Shown here piece after piece: positions 53,155-56,220 of a DNA stretch of 56,220 bases. Source of the DNA: Actinomycetota bacterium (GTDB lineage Bacteria; Actinomycetota; Acidimicrobiia; Spongiisociales; UBA5794); the NCBI GenBank assembly GCA_013151445.1, contig JAADIG010000092.1, positions 1-56,220 of the forward strand, written 5' to 3'. The notes beneath the pieces were generated by a model. That model worked only from the letters and a program-made list of their open reading frames with translations, ran no database searches and was not told the origin of the DNA. Position numbers and translations under genes: made by a program. How positions within the stretch are numbered: the first letter of the stretch is position 1; every line of letters starts with the position of its first letter.

Positions 53155-53762
53155 TGCAAACTTCCACCGCTACTCGTCGGGCGCCATTCGTGCACAAACT
53201 CTGCGAAGGAATCAGCGTAGTCGGCGACCAGCACACCCCGATCAGGGACGAGACGCACGATGCCGGGCAAGAAAACTGCGAGGGCAGGCGGGGGTACGTC
53301 GATACGCCCAGGGGAACGCCACTGCTCCCATGCCGCGGCGGGAATAGGGGTACGCACCGTGAACCACCCACCGACTGGCATCCCCCATGGCAGGACAACC
53401 TTACGGATCTGCCCCAGTGCTCCGGCGAGCCGGCGCAGGGAACGCATCGTCTCTTGCGTTGTTTCTCTGCATGGCCACAGGTCGCGCACGTCTGCTCGCG
53501 ACCCGCCGATGAGGTCTGCGACTGCGTCACCGTCCTCCAGGACGACGCTGTCGACACCACGAACGGTCTGATGGTCCGCAACACCGAACCAGTTCGGCGA
53601 GGTTGTCACGGCGTACGCAATGGGCGGTGCCGATGGCCAGACGCTGGCACCGCGCACGAGGAACGCATCTCGGGGGTCCCCAGCGTCTCCTAGACCGATA
53701 CCGAGACCGACTGCGGCCTCGCTCACCGACAGCCGTTCGGCAATGCGCTGGCGGAGTGTCAC
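53151..53762 (-). CDS. Conserved-looking hypothetical protein (203 aa)
   Basis: Not recognised. No membrane segment or signal. A possible N-terminal DNA- or cofactor-binding helix pair ([18 protein letters not shown]) is followed by a mixed alpha/beta protein with [20 protein letters not shown], a helical [12 protein letters not shown], and [18 protein letters not shown] at the end. It overlaps gcvT (ATGA) and ppgK (ATGA), so it is surely translated. The position between gcvT and ppgK gives no functional clue. Confidence 0.65.
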   Translation of the reverse strand: MTLRQRIAERLSVSEAAVGLGIGLGDAGDPRDAFLVRGASVWPSAPPIAYAVTTSPNWFGVADHQTVRGVDSVVLEDGDAVADLIGGSRADVRDLWPCRETTQETMRSLRRLAGALGQIRKVVLPWGMPVGGWFTVRTPIPAAAWEQWRSPGRIDVPPPALAVFLPGIVRLVPDRGVLVADYADSFAEFVHEWRPTSSGGSLQ

Positions 53763-54805
53763 TTCTTCAGGAATGGTGGATCGACGACGGCCGCCGCGGT
53801 CCAGGTCCCCCGTATGTCAACTTCGAGGCCGGTGATTTCATCGGCGGAGTCGATATAGGCCAGGCCGATGCCGTGACCCAGCACGGGGCTGATGTTCCCC
53901 GAGGACACGACGCCCGAACCCTGGTCCGACCGCACCGCGTATCCATGACGTGGCGGACGTCTGCCCGGCGTCGTGAATCCGATGAGTTTGCGACCCAGGC
54001 CCTGCTCACGCTGACGGACCAGGGCGTCACGGCCGACGAACTCATGGTCCCAGTTGACGACCCAACCCAATCCGGCCTCGAGAGGTGTGGTCGTTTCGTC
54101 GAGGTCTTGTCCCCACAGCGGATATCCCATTTCGAGGCGCAACGTGTCACGCGCCCCCAGTCCGCACGGTACGACTCCGGCATCCATCAGGGCCTGCCAG
54201 AGGGCGGCACCGGCATCGTGGGTTACCGCGATTTCGGCTCCTCTTTCGCCGGTGTATCCGGTGCCACCGACCCACAGGTCTTGTCCCTCGAATGTTCCGC
54301 GGGCGACACGAAACCTCCCTGGACGCATCCCAATGACGCTCTCGATCGCGTCGAGCGCCTTCGGACCCTGCACCGCAAACAGTACGGTGTGGTCCCTGGG
54401 GGTATCGATCGTCACCGATGGCGGCGCGGCCTCGCGGAATCGCGCCAGAATCTCGTCGACGTTGGCGCCGTTCGGTAGGACCCAGTATGACTCTTCGTCG
54501 AACCGCCACACGATGATGTCATCCTCGACACCGCCGTTGACATTGAGTGCCATCGTATATTGCGCCCGTCCCGGGTTGACGGCGGCGATATCGTTGCACA
54601 GTTGTGATCGCAGGAGTGCCGTGGCACCCTCACCGTCCACCGAGAACCTACCGAGGTGGGAGACGTCGAATGCTCCGGCGGACTCACGAACCGCGGCGTG
54701 TTCGCTCAGCACGCCCGCGTACTGGAGCGGCATATCCCACCCGCCAAAGTCCGTGAAGCGAGCCCCGAGGGCCTCGTGTGCGTGACGAATATGGGTTGTG
54801 TGCAT
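53759..54805 (-). CDS. gcvT: Aminomethyltransferase, glycine cleavage T protein
   Basis: The 348-aa protein has THIRHAHEALGARFTDFGGW, AFDVSHLGRFSVDG, MALNVNGGVEDDIIVWR and GGTGYTGERGAEIAV with folate-contacting residues, then GLGARDTLRLEMGYPLWGQD and LIGFTTPGRR. It transfers the methylene group to tetrahydrofolate in glycine cleavage. GcvH and GcvP are not in the window. The PD-(D/E)XK-like gene ends 39 bp upstream; the 203-aa gene overlaps downstream. Confidence 0.92.
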   Translation of the reverse strand: MHTTHIRHAHEALGARFTDFGGWDMPLQYAGVLSEHAAVRESAGAFDVSHLGRFSVDGEGATALLRSQLCNDIAAVNPGRAQYTMALNVNGGVEDDIIVWRFDEESYWVLPNGANVDEILARFREAAPPSVTIDTPRDHTVLFAVQGPKALDAIESVIGMRPGRFRVARGTFEGQDLWVGGTGYTGERGAEIAVTHDAGAALWQALMDAGVVPCGLGARDTLRLEMGYPLWGQDLDETTTPLEAGLGWVVNWDHEFVGRDALVRQREQGLGRKLIGFTTPGRRPPRHGYAVRSDQGSGVVSSGNISPVLGHGIGLAYIDSADEITGLEVDIRGTWTAAAVVDPPFLKK

Positions 54806-54844
54806 GACAGCGAATTCCTTGCATCGAGCGATGACGGTGAAACG

Positions 54845-55300
54845 CTAGCCCACCGCGGCTCCGACTGCACCCGCATCGACGCTGCGCACGATTCGCGAAG
54901 GACCGGGGATTCTGCTGGGGATCGCCGGACCCGACATACCGGGCGGCTCCTCGAGACCGTATTTGAGCACGAGGTGCAGGTAGTCGCGCAGATAGAACAG
55001 CTTGATGTTCAGGTTCGGATACAGCGAGCGCAGCAAACGCATCTTGCGGTTCTTCTTCGTGACAAGCTTTTGGCTCATTGTGGTGATTTCGATGTAACGG
55101 TCGTCTTCGGGCAGATAGAAGTCGGGGCGGAAAAAGGCCGATGCCTTCCCGTCATCGTCGAAGTCTATGGCGAACTCACGGGGTTCGTACTCCCACGGTA
55201 TTCCGTAGAAATCGAGCAGGAGCGCAAACTGGCGCTCGCTTTCGTGGGCGAATTCTGTGAACGTGGCCGGACCTGGCAGATGCGTGAGGTCCGAGGCCAC
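54845..55300 (-). CDS. PD-(D/E)XK-like nuclease-fold protein
   Basis: The 151-aa protein has a central motif FRPDFYLPEDDRYIEITT followed by KLVTKKNRKMRLLRSLYP and LFYLRDYLHLVLKYG. The PDF...YIEIT arrangement matches the restriction-endonuclease-like fold with Asp and Glu in place, but the usual Lys after the Glu strand is Thr, so activity is uncertain. An N-terminal FAHESERQFALLLDFYGIPW helix is typical. Similar short proteins appear beside core genes in many bacteria. It begins 3 bp after the MerR-type gene, surely cotranscribed. Confidence 0.7.
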   Translation of the reverse strand: MASDLTHLPGPATFTEFAHESERQFALLLDFYGIPWEYEPREFAIDFDDDGKASAFFRPDFYLPEDDRYIEITTMSQKLVTKKNRKMRLLRSLYPNLNIKLFYLRDYLHLVLKYGLEEPPGMSGPAIPSRIPGPSRIVRSVDAGAVGAAVG

Positions 55301-55303
55301 CGG

Positions 55304-55795
55304 TTACGCCTCTTGCGCAGCGGTTGCGGCGTCGGCATCACCAGCGGGGAAAAGCTGGTGCATCTCGCCGATCAGTTCCCGTTCGACGGGTCCGACGGCG
55401 ATTCCGAAAACTCCCTGGCCACGCTGGAACACGTCGACGACCTCTTCGGCGCTTGCGGCGGCGTAGATCGTGGCGCCGTCGCTGAGCAGGGTCACGTCGG
55501 CGAGCGGGGAGTCGCTTTCAAGCTGGATGCGCAGGATTTCAATCGCCTGGCGAATCCGCTTGAGACTCATGCCGGCGTCGAGGAGACGCTTGACGACTTT
55601 CAACTGCACGATATCGGAGAACGAATACAGGCGTTGCGACCCGGAACCCGTCGCCGATTGGACGGATGGCCGTATCAGTTCGGTTCGGGCCCAGTAGTCG
55701 AGCTGCCGGTAGGTGATACCGACAAGCTTGCATACTTGTGGAGCACGGAATCCACCGTTCTCCCCGACACCGGGTCGTATTATTTGGTCGCTCAC
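55304..55795 (-). CDS. ftsR: MerR-family regulator, FtsR (Rv1828)-like
   Basis: GTG 55795 follows AAAGGAGG by 6 nt. The 163-aa product reads GFRAPQVCKLVGITYRQLDY and SGSQRLYSFSDIVQLKVVKR, then LLDAGMSLKRIRQAIEILR, TLLSDGATIYAAASAEEVVD and GQGVFGIAVGPVE, matching the Rv1828/FtsR group. In Corynebacterium this regulator activates ftsZ, and in mycobacteria it lies near gcvH and garA. Here gcvT is two genes downstream. It lacks the metal-sensing Cys of CueR-type members, so it is not the sensor for the copA promoter. Confidence 0.88.
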   Translation of the reverse strand: MSDQIIRPGVGENGGFRAPQVCKLVGITYRQLDYWARTELIRPSVQSATGSGSQRLYSFSDIVQLKVVKRLLDAGMSLKRIRQAIEILRIQLESDSPLADVTLLSDGATIYAAASAEEVVDVFQRGQGVFGIAVGPVERELIGEMHQLFPAGDADAATAAQEA

Positions 55796-55808
55796 AGGGA
55801 GCCTCCTT

Positions 55809-55826
55809 TAGGCTACACACAGCCTA
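55809..55826 (-). promoter_or_regulatory. Inverted repeat overlapping the ftsR -10 region
   Basis: TAGGCT-N6-AGCCTA is a perfect 6-bp inverted repeat directly upstream of the ribosome-binding site. On the minus strand one arm (TAGGCT) fits a TANNNT -10 element, with TTCGAC 19 bp before it. This spacing and the dyad make it a candidate autoregulatory operator. Confidence 0.5.
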
Positions 55827-56220
55827 CATCGACGTAATTCCGCCCGTCGAACTACGAACGTGAAGTTACTCGACTGTGATCAGATGTCAACGACCATTTC
55901 GAGTACCTTAAGATTCCCCGGCCGCACCCCTCCTCGACCCGAAGATTTCCACCGGTCACCACGGCTCACAAGCATCGATCCTCCGAGGCGACGGACGGCG
56001 CCACGAAGGCCAGAGAGGCGTCTGTGGCGGAACGCTGCAGCCCCAACTCGAATGCGCTGCCCCCAGATCCCCGCAGCGAAGCTGTCTACCCAAACGGGTC
56101 ACGCCCAGCATTCGAACACCCGCGAGACCTTCCAGTAGCGTCTTGCCGCCGCACCCTCACAGCCCATATCATCGCGTCATGTGAATCATCGACATCGGCC
56201 CTGCCTGCACCTCATGCGAC
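55827..56220. other. Upstream region of ftsR, no gene seen
   Basis: No protein-like frame. The plus frame 55860-56138 is low-complexity, Arg/Pro-rich and lacks a ribosome-binding site. The left end carries the ftsR promoter. No hairpin or tRNA noticed up to the window edge. Confidence 0.45.

Noticed and set aside
55860-56138. 92-codon plus frame at the right edge
   Set aside because: Low-complexity Arg/Pro/Thr sequence without a start signal.

Overview
The window looks like chromosomal DNA of a high-GC actinomycete, most plausibly class Acidimicrobiia. The taxonomy is an inference from several genes: an FtsR-type MerR regulator, polyphosphate glucokinase, an F420-type LLM oxidoreductase, a SCO6745-family protein, TrpB2, and an S-layer protein with three SLH repeats of the style common in that class. 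I see no rRNA, convincing tRNA or CRISPR array.

Region 1 (1-11.7 kb) is a worn genomic island. It starts with the 3' end of an S10 serine carboxypeptidase. Next come a winged-helix/NDT-like stress or defence protein, a frameshifted tyrosine integrase whose catalytic Tyr codon now reads Cys, a membrane protein, a decayed second copy of the S10 3' end, and an IS982 remnant. The island core is a modification/defence locus: a ribbon-helix-helix-like protein and a GHKL (MutL/MORC-like) ATPase that are translationally coupled behind a good sigma70 promoter, then Vsr, an HNH nuclease and a C5-cytosine methyltransferase. Two-TM membrane proteins lie at both ends.

Region 2 (11.8-21.9 kb) holds trpB2, a RidA-DadA pair and a six-gene minus-strand operon: a GntR regulator fused to a degenerate 5-formyltetrahydrofolate cyclo-ligase (5-FCL)-like domain, a stand-alone 5-FCL-like protein, a Tat lipoprotein NMT1/THI5-like binding protein, an ABC ATPase, a double permease and an adenine-deaminase-like enzyme. 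The operon has a clear promoter with an inverted repeat between -35 and -10. It lies between dadA and a decayed direct copy of the dadA 3' end.

Region 3 (21.9-28.6 kb) is a probable copper operon. A MerR/CueR-type promoter precedes CopA (YHS + HMA), a membrane-tethered cupredoxin, a 79-aa protein, an ABC ATPase and an ABC-2 permease, all joined by 4-base ATGA overlaps. A FAD oxidoreductase with a Cys-rich tail follows.

Region 4 (29-41.6 kb) has an EamA transporter, succinate-semialdehyde dehydrogenase, the SLH/beta-helix surface protein, a SCO6745 protein, a DUF1304 protein, a tandem array of four paralogous membrane/PH-like proteins, a heterodimeric ABC exporter with one degenerate ATP site, and an amidohydrolase.

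Region 5 (41.6-56.2 kb) is mostly housekeeping: GMC alcohol oxidase, Maf, thioesterase, LLM oxidoreductase, acyl-CoA dehydrogenase, RnhB, YqgE, an MBL-fold hydrolase, an AI-2E-type permease and adenosine deaminase. It ends with a tightly packed run ftsR, PD-(D/E)XK-like protein, gcvT, unknown, ppgK, lipase.

The best candidates for something undescribed are the GHKL-ATPase/RHH defence locus without an SF2 helicase, the GntR-5-FCL-regulated uptake operon, the copper operon with ABC-2 and Cys-tail proteins, and the PH-like paralogue array. All functions are read from motifs and context; no database search was run.
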